From Hyalella azteca (taxonomy: Eukaryota > Arthropoda > Malacostraca > Amphipoda > Hyalellidae), in contig NW_025931366.1 in assembly GCF_000764305.2 (NCBI RefSeq), positions 87,070 through 151,069 on the forward strand: DNA of 64,000 bases, read 5' to 3'. The translations under genes and the position numbers were made by a program. Shown here one piece after another: positions 27,871 through 40,280 of this stretch. How positions within the stretch are numbered: the first letter of the stretch is position 1; each line of letters opens with the position of its first letter. A model generated the notes under the pieces. That model was not told the DNA's origin. It worked only from the letters and a program-made list of their open reading frames with translations, and searched no databases.

Positions 27871-28959
27871 ACATGGCGAGCACAATAGTGCATTTTTCCA
27901 TAAATTGAAAAATGCGCTAAAAATAAATAAAATCGCCACAAGTTGCACTCATATTCATCCTGCTTAATCATTTCAGTTACCCGCATCGTTTATAATAATA
28001 TAAAAAATAAAATTGCAATAAGTCGCACTCATATTCATCCTGCTCAATTATTTTACTTACCCGCATCGTTTATAATAATATAAAAAAATACAATTGCAAT
28101 AAGTCGCACTGATATTCATCGAGCTCATTTATTTTAGTTTCCCGCATCGTGCGATCGGCACCATTGGTTGAATTTACCACACAATTGTCCGCCAATGTGG
28201 AGACGAGACTCATTTTTAAGTAGAAATATTTATTAATAAGTAGCATGGTTACGACGCATCGGAATTCAAATTTATTGTAAATGCCTTTACATGCGTGGAT
28301 ATTTTCTCGCGACTTATCAATTCTCATGAAAGTTACATTTCATATTTCCAATTTACGTCGGCGAAATTTATTTTAAAATAACATTCAACAACCATGCACG
28401 ACAAATTTGAGAAAGTTAGGTAACCGAAACTGGAACAAATTAAAACTGCACCGGATGCATCACCGACTTCTCAAAAATTTTCGCTTCAGGTTTAATGCCT
28501 TGGTAACCGCCGCATTCAAACTTTATAACCTCCCGTGACACGTACAAAGAAAGAAGTCAACTTAAAAAGGCCATGAAAACTAAAGTACAAAACTGCGTGA
28601 GTACTAACATTCGAATATTCTTTCGCCGCGCAAGGAGACCTTGCATTATTCAACGATCATGTAACTCATGGTTGCAAGGTATCAAGTTTCATCTAGTTGT
28701 CAGAAATGCCATAAAGAAATGGCATAAGAGTATGGCATAAAAGTTGTCAGAAATGCCATACTAAGAATGCAACGAACCAGACCGTTACTTCAGCAGCAAG
28801 AGGAAATATTCACGACCGCATCATCTCCTACTTTATTGTGATCATGCGAACTGCCCGCTCACGAGAGCGGTAACGATAATTGCACTAACACGAAATAAAA
28901 AAAAACTAAAAATTTACGAACGTGCAATAGGCACATGCTCATTGGCAGGCATACGATTT

Positions 28960-29200
28960 CATTCCAGTGATCTGTCAAATGTTATTGCCATGGTCGAGAA
29001 CTCGAGTCGTTCACTGCACAAGAAAGTTCGCTCAAGTTTTATCGCGTCTGAGATCAGTGTCGTATCTTCCTCCCTCGTCTGCGGGGCCAGGGTGATTTCT
29101 TTCCCCTTCTGGATCGATTGCCGGGCTTCGGGCCTCGCCTCATTCCTCCTCCACGACCAACACTCCCCTTTCCTCCTCTCAGCTCAAGACCGATCCCCAA
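28960..29200 (-). other. GC-rich open region, possible exon of unknown product
   Basis: A minus-strand frame without ATG stays open for about 75 codons and reads EARPEARQSIQKGKEITLAP, then QTREEDTTLISDAIKLERT. The plus strand is also open for over 70 codons (from ATG at 28990), so strand is uncertain. A 67-bp array abuts it at the higher-coordinate side and includes GAGCTGAG, a possible acceptor edge. Confidence 0.28.
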
Positions 29201-29385
29201 CTTGATGTGGTCCAGAGAACAGCACCACAAACATACCACCTCATCTCAGCTCATGACCGGTCATCAACTTGACGTGGTCCAGGGAACAGCACCACAAACA
29301 TACCACCCCATCTCAGCTCAAGACCAGTCCTCAACTTGATGTGGTCCAGGGAACAGCACCACAAACATACCACCCCATCTAAGCT
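29185..29385. repeat. 67-bp tandem array
   Basis: Three copies of a unit containing CAACTTGATGTGGTCCAGGG and AACAGCACCACAAACATACC; it ends abruptly at the sequencing adapter at 29386. Confidence 0.95.
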
Positions 29386-29423
29386 CTGTCTCTTATACAC
29401 ATCTAGATGTGTATAAGAGACAG
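29386..29423. other. Nextera/Tn5 mosaic-end junction adapter (assembly artefact)
   Basis: CTGTCTCTTATACACATCT is followed immediately by its exact reverse complement AGATGTGTATAAGAGACAG. This is the known Nextera mate-pair junction adapter, not natural DNA. Sequences to its left and right may not be neighbours in the genome. Confidence 0.99.
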
Positions 29424-29606
29424 GGCCTAAGCACACGTAGCGGCCTAAGCACACGTAGCGGCCTAAGCACACGTAACGGCCTAAGTACACGTAGCGGCCT
29501 AAGTACACGTAACGGCCTAAGTACACGTAGCGGCCTAAGTACACGTAATGGCCTAAGTACACGTAGCGGCCGAGGTACACGTAGCGGCCAAAGTACACGT
29601 AGCGAC
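29424..29606. repeat. 18-bp tandem array
   Basis: About ten units of GGCCTAAGTACACGTAGC, directly after the adapter. Being 18 bp, the unit keeps frames open and creates false reading frames. Confidence 0.95.
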
Positions 29607-29628
29607 CGCTTACTCGTCCGTGATTATG

Positions 29629-29705
29629 GGATTTAGCTAGAGAAGCCGCAAGTGATAGGTTGCCAGAGTTACGAAATGGAGCTATTTTTGATAGTACGGT
29701 ACCAG
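29629..29705. mobile_element. Family A element, right half
   Basis: Contains AGAGTTACGAAATGGAGCTA and ends TTTTTGATAGTACGG. The expected left half is missing next to the 18-bp array, possibly linked to the artificial join at 29386-29423. Confidence 0.5.
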
Positions 29706-31129
29706 GACAAGGAAACGAGGATGATTTTCCCAAGCTAACTAAGACCGCAAATTGGGTGTCGTTTGAACTGATTCTGATTAACCTTCAACCTTGATTACGA
29801 GTAGTCATTACTTTCAATTACCGGATATTATGATCAAATAAAGCCCACTCCCCGATTTGATTGGAAAAATACTTCTCTATAAATGCAGCCAATATCTAAT
29901 ATTCAAAAACCAATCTCAGAATAGCCACGGAGCTGCATTGATTACCAATCATAACAAGAATTATCGGCCCCCAACCCTTGTAAAAGCTGCATGCCATTAC
30001 GGAATGATAAAAATACACCACTCTGAGTGCCCTATATCGAGCCAAATTTACTGTGTTTCTTATTTAGTTGAGTGGCAAAAGTCATCGTCAATTTTACTTG
30101 ATTAGAAGAGCATTTTTAATTTCAGACGACATATGATAAGCGAAGATTTAAGAATGCAATGACGCGGAGCAGACTCTATTTCAGCGAAATGTTTGCTCCA
30201 GGAACTTGACTGTTGCACTCTGTTATGAATTAACTCAGTTAACTGCATTCTGTAATGATTAAAACTCGTACATGTATTTAATACAAAGATACATAATAAA
30301 TAGTAGATATTAATAATTATATTTACAGAGCTGTGTGGTCGTAACATCACTATTAACTATTAAATCACAATTAACTATTTCTCAAAAGATTAATAGAATC
30401 CAATAACCTTGGTTTTTCTCCGGTAGACGAATTTTACCCGTTTACTATAATAACGATTTTGAATTTTTGCCATCTGAAAATCCGCGATGAGAACTGAGTT
30501 TTTTATCAAGTATTTTATCGCATTCAGTTTTGTACGAGATGCGTAACTGTGATATTAGCTAATTGATACTATTTTAAACGAGGGAAACCAGAATAAAAAG
30601 TGATAATTAATTTGAATTTTCCCTTCGCCACGGACAAAATTTTGCAGTCCTAAAATTCATCAAATTCGTCGTTAAAGCCCAAACTTCCTTAACTTGTCTT
30701 GCAAAGTTTTGAATGGAATTTTTCATTGCCTCTACTGGCCACCTTCCCTCTTGCGTCTCGCGCAACAGTGGAGCTTAACAACAGTGACTAAAACAATAAT
30801 GAAAACGAAAAATGTGTAAATTCTTTGCTAAAAAAATTGATGAATCAGACGAATTACCGACAATAAAAACTCAACCAAGAATGCTTATAGCAATAGCAAT
30901 ATCAAAATTTAAAGAAATCAAGCAGCATAGAGATTGTATGGGACTATGCGGGACCAAAAAGATACAGAAGCAAAAAATACAAGCAGCAGAAATGGTGCAA
31001 GAAAAAACATAAGTGACAATAAAGGAGCAAATCTTTTCGCGACAGCAGCTACCGTCAGGAGCAGCTGTCGCTCGCAATCATACACTGCACAACGCACACG
31101 TCTTATTCTGTGTTGCATCACAGCCCTGA

Positions 31130-31740
31130 CCCACCTGCTAACACAATACAGCTGTGAGTGACTTGTGTTACTGCACAATAAATATGTGTAGGGTTACCTT
31201 GTGTTACCACGACAACACAATACAGCTGTGAGTGACTTGTGTTACTGCACAATAAATATGTGTAGGGTTACCTTGTGTTACCACGACACAATAAAGCTGT
31301 GTGAGGCCTTGTGTTACTACACAATAAAGATGTGTAGGGTTACCTTGTGTTACCACGACAGCACAATACAGCTGTGTGTGGCTTGTGTTACTACACAATA
31401 AAGATGTGTAGGGTTACCTTGTGTTACCACGACAACACAATAAAGCTGTGTGTGGCTTGTGTTACTACACAATAAAGATGTGTAGGGTGTTATCTTGTGT
31501 TACCACAACAAAATAATGCTGTGTGTGGCCTTGTGTTACTACACAATAAAGATATATAGGGTTATCTTGTGTTACCACGACGACACAATACAGCTGTGTG
31601 GGGCCTTGTGTTATCACACAATAAAGATGTGTAGGGTTACCTTGTGTTACCAACTAGTGCTGCTGCCAACACAGTAAGCTGTGTAGGGTTCTTATGTTAC
31701 CACCTATAAGTGCTGCAGACAGAAAAATAAAGCTGTGTAA
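31130..31740. repeat. ~72-bp tandem array
   Basis: Roughly eight units with ATGTGTAGGGTTACCTTGTG and ACACAATACAGCTGTG. The first copies contain CAGCT|GTGAGTGAC, a donor-like motif on the plus strand. The flanking sequence at 31020-31140 is open on both strands, but no gene is recognised. Confidence 0.93.
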
Positions 31741-32119
31741 ATGAGCCTAATGTTAGCACAACATTGTCTTGTCGAGCGTGTGTCACTACCAGTCTCCATT
31801 GTTTACCCTCGAGTTAACGTGTCATCATCAACCATGAGTTAACGTGTCGTCATTAACAATTAATCGAGTTAACGTGTCATCATTACCCTCGTCTGGACTG
31901 TAGGAGACGAAAGTGGATCTTAACCCGCACAATAATACGTAACAAGCGGTCACAATGCACTGTAACTTGCAATGCACTGTATGCATCAACTTCACCCATT
32001 GGCTAACGCTAATAGAAAATAACAGAACCTTACATTAATAAAATCTTGCGAACGATTATTTAAGTTTCTACCCCTAATAAAATTCCTGCAAAGATCCAGT
32101 AGTTTAAGATTAACAACAA

Positions 32120-32330
32120 GCGTGTATAGCATCAACATCAATCGTGTATGCGAACAACAACCGTGTTTACGACCAACAACAACCGTGTATACGACCAACA
32201 ACAACCGTGTACACGACCAACAACAACCGTGTATACGACCAACAACAACCGTGTACACGACCAACAACAACCGTGTATACGACGAACAACAACCGTGTGT
32301 ACGACCAACAGCAACCGTGTTGGTTGCAAC
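32120..32330. repeat. 22-bp tandem array
   Basis: About nine units of AACAACCGTGTATACGACCA. All frames remain open through it; none is taken as coding. Confidence 0.95.
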
Positions 32331-33782
32331 AGCTTTGTTACGGCAGCAAGATTGTATTCGATTAGTGACAAAAGCTGCCTAGAATGCGAGGCTAGCATCG
32401 CTCATTTGTATAAAGCGAGACACGGGAGTATCGAACGCTGCCGCAGCTGAAAGGGGTTATTCTGGGCACAATCACTGAACACCAACACGACCATAATTCA
32501 GGCAGTCACATGGAGATCTCTGGCTGAAAGAGTAACCTGAGAAAGTTGGCATAGACCGAAAGTTAGCTTTATTAATATCGTGCATAATCCAGTGCCACAC
32601 CATATATAAGATACAAAAAATGTTTTCAGTCGATATTCGTCACGAGTGTGTTTTTTAACAAAAAACGCCGGATGAGGTGATACCATGCATGTTACAAGTA
32701 AAATCAGACGGAAAATTCATCTGAGTAGAAGCTATGTATCCAAAATGTTGAAAAAAAGTCACTAGGCTAATATTACATTAGCTCCTTCTTACCGCAAGGT
32801 TATCACTGCATGAAGGCATTTAAATTATAAAACATAAGCGCCAGTAATTCGTACCTGTTGATCGCTAAAAAAACGTGTTGGTGTTGCGAGTAAATAACCT
32901 GGCGAGAACCATTTACTATCTAGGCTTCGCTAAAAATAAACTCCACAAGATAAAACGAAACAAATAAGGAAGGAGTGAACGCACAAAATATGTAGTTCCC
33001 TTATTTATAGCAATGCGTCACGAGACTTGCGCTGTGGGGCCAGGCGTAATACCTTACAAAACAATAAGCTATGCGTGCATGAATTATATTTTAGAAACGA
33101 AACAAAATCTCGAGTCAATCCCTGCCGATAGCGTCACTGAGCTATGATTATTATAATCGAGTTAGCATCCGAAAAATTCGGAAAAGATCAGATAAATTGA
33201 TATGGCCATAATCATAACCTTATTTTTACCGGGGTTTTCGTGATATTTAATTTATGTTCACTAATGCTGCAAATGAAATGGGCGTTAGAGCAGCACAAAC
33301 AGAAGAACCGCAGCAAATTGGTAGCTGCGATAAATCAAAGCTTATCACTTCATTAGGAATTTCTGATATTTCAATCTATGCACAGAAAATTAATAATCAT
33401 AGAACAATATGCGCCTGTAAACATTGCGCTACAAGCAAGTTAATTAACAAATAATATTCTCCGTACGAGCGTCGAATAAATAATAATTTAAATGCCTAAC
33501 TCATTATTTGCATGCTGGTAAGTGAATACACCATAATTTAGCTGCTGGCAAACCCTGCAACATTAGCAGTAGGCGCGATGGCAACGAAACCACCTCACTA
33601 TATCGAGGGTTAACAGAAATAGGCGCTGCACTCCACAGCTCCAACGTATGCACGGTCGCCGATTCCCTCCCTGCACGATTTTAATGACAAACTCTGCCGC
33701 TCACTCGCGCCACCAGAAATAAACTTGTGATGATGACGCTCAGTCTGCGCTCTACACCTCTGACGTTACTGCATTCTTTTCA

Positions 33783-34080
33783 TAGGTTATTCCTACGAGA
33801 CATTAACTGCGGTGATGATACTGCGTTTGTTGCTTTCTATCTACAGAAGTGACGTAACTACCATTCCATTCATAGGCTATTCCTACGAGACATTAACTGC
33901 GGTGATGATACTGAGTTTGTTGCTTTCTTTCTACCTACGGAAGTGACGTAACTTCCATTCCATTCGTAGGTTATTCCTACGAGACATTAACTGCGGTGAT
34001 GATACTGCGTTTGTTGCTTTCTATATCTACGGAACAGACGTAACTTTCATACCATTAGTAGGTTATTCCTACGAGATTTT
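33783..34080. repeat. ~92-bp tandem array with repeated TGACGTAA-type sites
   Basis: Three full units and a partial one, each with TAGGTTATTCCTACGAGACA, TTAACTGCGGTGATGATACT and, in three places, GTGACGTAACT or CAGACGTAACT. Confidence 0.93.
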
Positions 34081-34717
34081 ACAATTGCTCTATTCGTTAA
34101 CCAACTCGCAAGAAGAGTCTTAAGTATTTAATTATCAACGCATCACTGGAGCCGTACACTGTAACCAAAGCGCCACCTTATTAATGATTTTCTAACACAA
34201 CAACATTGAGATCTATTTTTCTACTTCTGATTGCAATGAGAATTATCTTCTTGTCAAGTTGCACATCTTTTCTATGAACAAAACTATAAGCTCATAATTG
34301 CATCAGCAAAAAATTAATAAGCAAAAAAACTTGACATAATGTTAGTTGAAACAAAGGATATTTCGCACCGTCAATAAACGATCTATTAGTACGCGCATAA
34401 TATAGCAGCAACTCGCACGTACGCATCCTTCACTTAGAAGAATAAATGGTCATATTGTCCAAATAATGATACTTTCTTACTCACAGCACGTGCAAAAAGC
34501 AGATGTAGCACTGATATGCCCGTTTCCGGGCTCAACTGGGTCTGGAAGATACACACAATGTGAAAGTGCTTCGCTATTTAGAATAAGTCTTTACGATTAC
34601 ATTTTTCCAACGGCATCTTGCATCATTCTTGCACGAGTATTTTTTTCCGTGCGCTTTGTACGACCCTCGAGTATTTTTTCTTCAATTTTCTGTCCCATTT
34701 GTCGTTGTTGCTTGAAA

Positions 34718-34792
34718 TTTGGCGGTGATGTTGGTGATGGTGGTGGTGATGTTGGTGATGGTGGTGATATTATTGTTGGTGATGTTTTCGGT
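34718..34792. repeat. GGTGATGTT-type short repeat
   Basis: Alternating GGTGATGTTGGTGATGGT runs; the plus-strand Gly/Asp-rich frame is low complexity. Confidence 0.85.
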
Positions 34793-35599
34793 GAAGATGT
34801 AATTTTTCTTGCAGTTTTGTCGATCCTGCACTTAGATTCTGGACGATTTTTCGGTTTTCCATTTTTGAAAAAAAGCTAAGCGATGACTACATTTTCCAAC
34901 AGCATATTACAGAAAAAGTCTGAGGAACCCTTTCTGACGAAATAATGATTTTTGGGGGATGCCTAGAAGTTGTTTTTTTTGTAGTTTTGTCCTTTTTCGA
35001 GTTTTTCGCATTTTTTAAATACAAGTCTAATCGATGATAATATTATTCCAGCTTCATCTTATATAACACGTCGGGGAAGCGTTTTTAATTAAATAAAGAT
35101 TTATGTGCGATGCCCGGAAGGTGTATTTTTCGCGGTTTTTATGAAAATTTTGTTTCAATTGCAAAAAAACGTCCTAGACAGCTTTTTCGCAAAAGCTGTT
35201 ACGTGTAACACGAGTGCAAATAATGGTTTTGCATCGTTTGAAACCATCAGCAAGTCCCCGACACGCGTTTTGAATGATATCCAGAGTGTCAAAGTTGGCA
35301 TCGTACCGCGGCCGAACGGTTGATTTTAAGAACTTCTTTTAAAAACTAGAGTAAGTGGTATTGAGCTAGAAGCAAAAAACAGTGAAACGTAGAAAATTTA
35401 TCAAACCGTCATTCGATTTGACTGATTCGCTATTTTTGTAGTCACAAGCTGCAAATTTTTGCTCGATCAGTGCAGGTGTTCAGGTAATTTTTTTAAAAAG
35501 TGCCGCATCTCAGGGTAAAATTTCTGGGTGTAATTTGCGAACCGGTATATATGCAAAATTAAGGACGCGTATCTAAAACCTCTCTTTTGGGTAAACCCA

Positions 35600-36119
35600 T
35601 TAAGGGGAGCGTCTACCCTAAAATTGAAAATTTTCACTTTTTCGGTTTTTATACTCATTTTAAAGCTGACATTCTGCCCTATCCAACGGTACCACTGCCA
35701 TATCTGTACGTTGATTAATGATTTCACGACATTTCATGAAAGGGGGGCGGGTGGGGGAGTTCTTTAAGTAATTAGATAGGAAAAATCGAAAAATTTTCGA
35801 AAATTTTGGGAAAAATGCTCCCACATCCACAAAAATTCGAAATTCGAAAAAAGCTACGACGAATCGATAGATATGGTCCTTACGCATCGAATGATATGCG
35901 TCTCGATGTTGTAGCTTGAAAATTCTAGGAGGAGATAGATTTCTACAGTACCCCCTTTTTTGGCCGTTTTCTAAGTATTTCACGTTTTCTTTTATTTTTT
36001 TCGAAAAATTGACACGAATAAAAGCTGTCTATTTTTTGATTTGACATATGTGTACCATGTTTCAAAGTGATCCGTCTGTAAATAGCCGAGATAATTTTTG
36101 GGGTAGACGCTCCCCTTAA
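35600..36119. mobile_element. 512-bp MITE flanked by TTAA
   Basis: TTAA followed by GGGGAGCGTCTACC at the left and GGTAGACGCTCCCC followed by TTAA at the right: inverted ends with a TTAA duplication, the target used by piggyBac-type transposases. No transposase frame is present, so it would be non-autonomous. The family assignment rests only on TTAA. Confidence 0.75.
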
Positions 36120-36744
36120 GGCCCCAAACAAAAGACCGCCGTCTGACTTGACGTTAAGGCGAGACCAAGGATTCTGTTTTTTTTTAGAATTTTTGTGGGA
36201 CTTCGCGAAAATTGGCTCGATCGAACGCATTGAACAAGAGGAAAAATCGAGTCGCTAGCCAAAAACTATGTTTCAGGATAAAAAATGACACAGCAGTGCA
36301 ATCAATAAGAAATAGGTAGTATAAAACGACAATTTTTGGCAGGATTTTACTATTTTTCACAAGATACGAAATTCATCCTAGAAGCAACGAAACGTCATTT
36401 CTAGACTGTATCAAAAAAGACCTCATTTTAATGGTTGAAAATTTTAGTGAAGCATAGCTATTTAATTTGAAGTAAATTTCTGACTTGAAAAATGAAACTG
36501 TAACAAGCATGCAAGCTAATGACTGTAATATTTCTTTCAATTTCTGATCTTAATTCCCGTAATCAATAACTTTTTTGCAGGCTGAAGCCTGCCTAATTTT
36601 CTTAGATCATTATTAAAATATTAAAAAGATCCCGACTAAAAAAATTTGGAGGGTGTTTATAATCGGGGAATCTACATCAATTTTATTCAGCCGCTACAGG
36701 ACTGCCCCAACAAAGGCTGGAGACGCGTCATGAAGAAGCGTCGG

Positions 36745-36985
36745 ACATCGATGGCCAGCTACTCGCGGGACATCGATGGCCAGCTACTCGCGGGCCCTCG
36801 ATGGCCAGCTACACGCGGGCCATCGAAGGCCAGCTACTCGCGGGCCATCGATGGCCAGCTACACGCGGGTCATCGATGGCCAGCTACTCGCGGGCCATCG
36901 AAGGCCAGCTACACGCGGGCCATCGAGGGTCAGCTACTCGCGGGCCATCGATGAACAGCTACTCGCGGGCCATCGTAGGCCAGGA
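36745..36985. repeat. 25-bp tandem array
   Basis: About nine units like ATCGATGGCCAGCTACTCGC plus GGGCC. The unit is not divisible by three, and all three plus frames are open, a composition effect. Confidence 0.95.
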
Positions 36986-37860
36986 ATTCGACCGTTGAAG
37001 GCCACAGAATCGTTGGCCGCCAGCGGTCACGACCAAAAAACAGGCCAGGAATCGTAGCATAGTTGAGGCCAGAGATCGATGGAAAAGTTTCGGGCGGCCA
37101 AACGAAGAGTTGATAGAAAAACGTCGCACACTTCACAGCACTTCAAATCACTGTCAATATTTACTTCAAATTAGAAAAATTTCAAGGGCGTTAAAAGAAT
37201 ACAAAATCCACAAGAGATGCTCAGAAGTGGGGTTTTTGTTGGAAATCGAAAGTTTAATTAAGAGATTTAAGAGATAAGTAGAAGAGCGCCAAAAGACTAA
37301 ATGCATAATTATTTTGCGCAATCAGAAAACCTATGCCTATTATTGACATGATCAATAAAAACATTTATTATGCAAAAAATATACCAGAAAAAAGTTACGT
37401 TTCTGCCAACCTTCACAAAAAATATGAATTTTAATCACAATTTGCAGTTCCGCCGGTTTAAAAGACTTTAAGAAAATTAAAACGCAGTAAAACTCTTTTT
37501 ACGAACATTTTCTTAAAGAATACGGTATTTTCTGACCAGGATGAAGAAACATCAAAAAGTTTACATATTAATGAATGAGCAAACTACCAATCTACCAGTT
37601 TTCGGACATAGCGACCATTATCTATAATGATGCACTGCGAAACAATCGATATAAATTCGTAAACAAATTTACATTCCAGGCATTGCCAGCAGGAATTAAA
37701 GGGTCAATTTTCAGCAACAAGCACCCTCGAAAAATGCAGTGTAGAAGCTAAAGTTTACGTAACTCGACTCCCACTTGCACCTTAATGTCTTCGTTCTTAT
37801 CAAACAACAATTATAGGCCAGTTGAACGCATCAACTGCCTAATCAAATGACAGACAAGCA

Positions 37861-37951
37861 GAGGTCACCATGCAGGGCGGAGCGTGACCTCCTCCCTCAC
37901 CGACAGCCATCGGCGCACTGAGCAAATACAGCACATATCGGCAGATGCGAG
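37861..37951. other. GC-rich island, possible exon
   Basis: The plus strand is open from AAGCAG to GAGG|GTAAGA and reads GRSVTSSLTDSHRRTEQIQ. The minus strand has a GTCG|GTGAGG donor. Strand and product unknown. Confidence 0.2.
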
Positions 37952-39580
37952 GGTAAGAATTAGAGGGCACTTGGGAGGGCGATACCAACGAGGGCGTATC
38001 CAATACGTGCCTACTTGACCTGCCAATCAAGACGTATATCATAGCCTGGACAAAGCTTGTCACGATAGTGACATTGATTTAGTGGACGATATTGATTTTC
38101 GGTGCTAACTTTTCACTGTAACTTAAATTCATCATTAAAAATGAAACAATTTTTAGCGATATTACAATAAAAAACGAGGCAATAATTGCAAGTCATATGT
38201 ATACATAATATTAATTTTCAATCAATCAGGCTTTCTGGGCTTCGCTGAATAAAAAGCGTTCGTTGGTTTCTTCACTCAATTGCCAATTATATCAGAAATG
38301 TCTAATAATCCGCCGTTGGGTGATACACTGTACAGAGAATTATTTTTGGGGGATTACATCGGAAATTTCATCGGGTAACAGATATCAATAAGGCCATGTC
38401 AATACAAAATATCCTTAGTTGCATGTAATGTCCTGTATTAAATTATTGTTCGCGGAATTTCAAGTATCGTTGATACATTAAAAGTAGTGAAAAATTAAAA
38501 CGAATTATTTCAGAATTAATTAGACGAATTAGCAGTGAATTATTTGACGCTAACGTCAAATTATTCAACGAGATCGAGGGGTCCTAAAATTTAACTAGAA
38601 ATAAAACGTTGATGATCGAGTGAGCGTCAAATATCGACTCAAAATTTGTTGAGAAAATTGGAGTATAAAAGGGCCAGCCCTCGACTCTCGACCCTCCAGT
38701 TGCCCACCGGTGGTGGTGGAGGGAGGGTGTTCGGGTCGCAGTGAGGGGACCAAAAAGAATTGAGGCACGCAAATAATACCAACCTCTATCACTAACGAGG
38801 GAGACGCTTATGGATTAACGTCACACATTTTTTAAAAGGAGAATTTCAAAGAACATGTTCAAGTGCTAAAATAATAACAGCAGAATTTTTCTATCTTGAG
38901 TGCAAATGCTAAGCAATATTAGCAGATGTATTCTATTTTGAGCATCGACCAAGAAATTAAAGTTAGATAGTGAAATAAGTTTAACATTAACACTCGTACT
39001 TGCTACGTAAGAGCAGGAAAATGTGTCAGAACCGAGAGAGAGAATGAAAAGTGACGGAGTTCGAAGTCGAATGGCGGGCATATTCCAAAAATTTCGATAA
39101 ATAAGAAAAGTAAAATACAAAACTCAAACACGTGCAATAGAAATAGAAAAAACTAAATTATGCCAGCGAAAATGTAGCAGTGTTAGCGCTCCCGAACGAA
39201 CCTAGCGAATATTTATGTATGACCGCGAGCACAACACTTCTCATGTATTTTGATTCAAACAAGCAAATTCTAACTTATTAGTTAAGATTCATCACTGATT
39301 ATAAAACGTAAATCTAAATAGAGAAAACAATTTTGGCTTTTAAAAATTTACAAGTATTAAGTAAGGAAAATGTGTAATCAAGCCTTATCATCTTCGTGTT
39401 TCATTTCCATATAAAACCCTATAAAGTAATTTACAGAACTAGACGACTTATGCCATCTCAGTCACAGAGTCACACCCCCAACAAAAGTTTTCTTCGTTCA
39501 AATTACCGTAAAAATGAAATCAAATTCACGGTCACTACGCATACGTTGCGCGCGGGCAGCTTGAAGGTCCGGGTCCCTGG

Positions 39581-39720
39581 GCCTATACTTTCAAAAAAAG
39601 TTAAGAGATCGTAAGTTCATCAGCCAATCATTGACGGCATTTCAAGCAAATCCACCAATCATAGGCAAGAAAATAGAGCGTAAGTACTTACGTTCACTTA
39701 GCGAGTTTTGAAAGTATGGC
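39581..39720. mobile_element. Family A element, inverted copy of 9191-9331
   Basis: Ends GCCTATACTTTCAAAA and TTTTGAAAGTATGGC, with nearly the same interior as 9191-9331 on the opposite strand. The inverted ends extend outward through CCCTGG/CCAGGG. Confidence 0.82.
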
Positions 39721-39735
39721 CCCTGGTCCCGGGAC

Positions 39736-39920
39736 CACTCAGAGAAATGAGAAGACTTCGTCCAAATAACAATGCACTTTTTGCCATCGTGTGGGTCATA
39801 CTGACCCAGTTTAGTTGGGTCAGTATGGGGAGTGTCAGTACTACGTCCGGTCTCAGCTCGTACTCTGGGTAAAAAGTATCTCACATTTTGGACAACATAA
39901 TCCATTCATTTGTTTTAGTG
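39736..39920. mobile_element. Family B inverted-repeat element
   Basis: Starts CACTCAGAGAAATGAG and ends TTTAGTG. The interior shares GTCAGTACTACGTCCG and GGACAACATAATCCATT with the reversed copy at 40103-40280. It sits 15 bp after a family A element. Confidence 0.65.
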
Positions 39921-40102
39921 TATTAAAAATACCCGCATTTGCTTTCACAGCTAAAAAGTCATAAATCAGTAGGCATTTACAGGCATTTTCCGTCATCTTC
40001 TGCACATGTTACGAGAACATTTCATCCCAATCCCACGTAACCCGATTATAAACGAAATTTTTGGCGGTCCAATTAGGCCTAAGCGTCTCCAGTCCGCCAC
40101 TA

Positions 40103-40280
40103 CACTCAGAAAATTTAAAAGATCCATTGTCCGAATAGTGAAACACTACACATAGCACGAACTGAGAGCGGACGTAGCACTGACACGCTTTTTTGCCGGG
40201 TCAAACTAAGTCGGGATGACCTACACAATTAAGGGCAACTCATCACTACTTAGACAAAATCACCCTCATTTCTCTAAGTG
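40103..40280. mobile_element. Family B element, opposite orientation
   Basis: Starts CACTCAGAAAAT and ends CTCATTTCTCTAAGTG, the reverse complement of the left end of 39736-39920 at 15 of 16 bases. Contains CGGACGTAGCACTGAC. Confidence 0.65.

Noticed and set aside
29386..29423. Perfect palindrome as a natural hairpin or transposon end
   Set aside because: It is exactly the commercial Tn5 mosaic-end junction sequence.
29424..29606. CRISPR-like array
   Set aside because: The repeats are contiguous with no spacers, and the gene structure is eukaryotic.
29251..29733. 160-codon minus-strand frame with YVYLGR repeats
   Set aside because: It crosses the sequencing adapter and an 18-bp array, so it is an artefact.
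32122..32450. Overlapping frames with TTTVYTTNNNRVYDQQQP repeats
   Set aside because: Product of a 22-bp minisatellite open in several frames; no splice sites or start context.
36646..37057. Frames with GQLLAGHRWPATRGPS repeats
   Set aside because: A 25-bp minisatellite read in rotating frames; all three frames are open, so there is no sign of selection on one.
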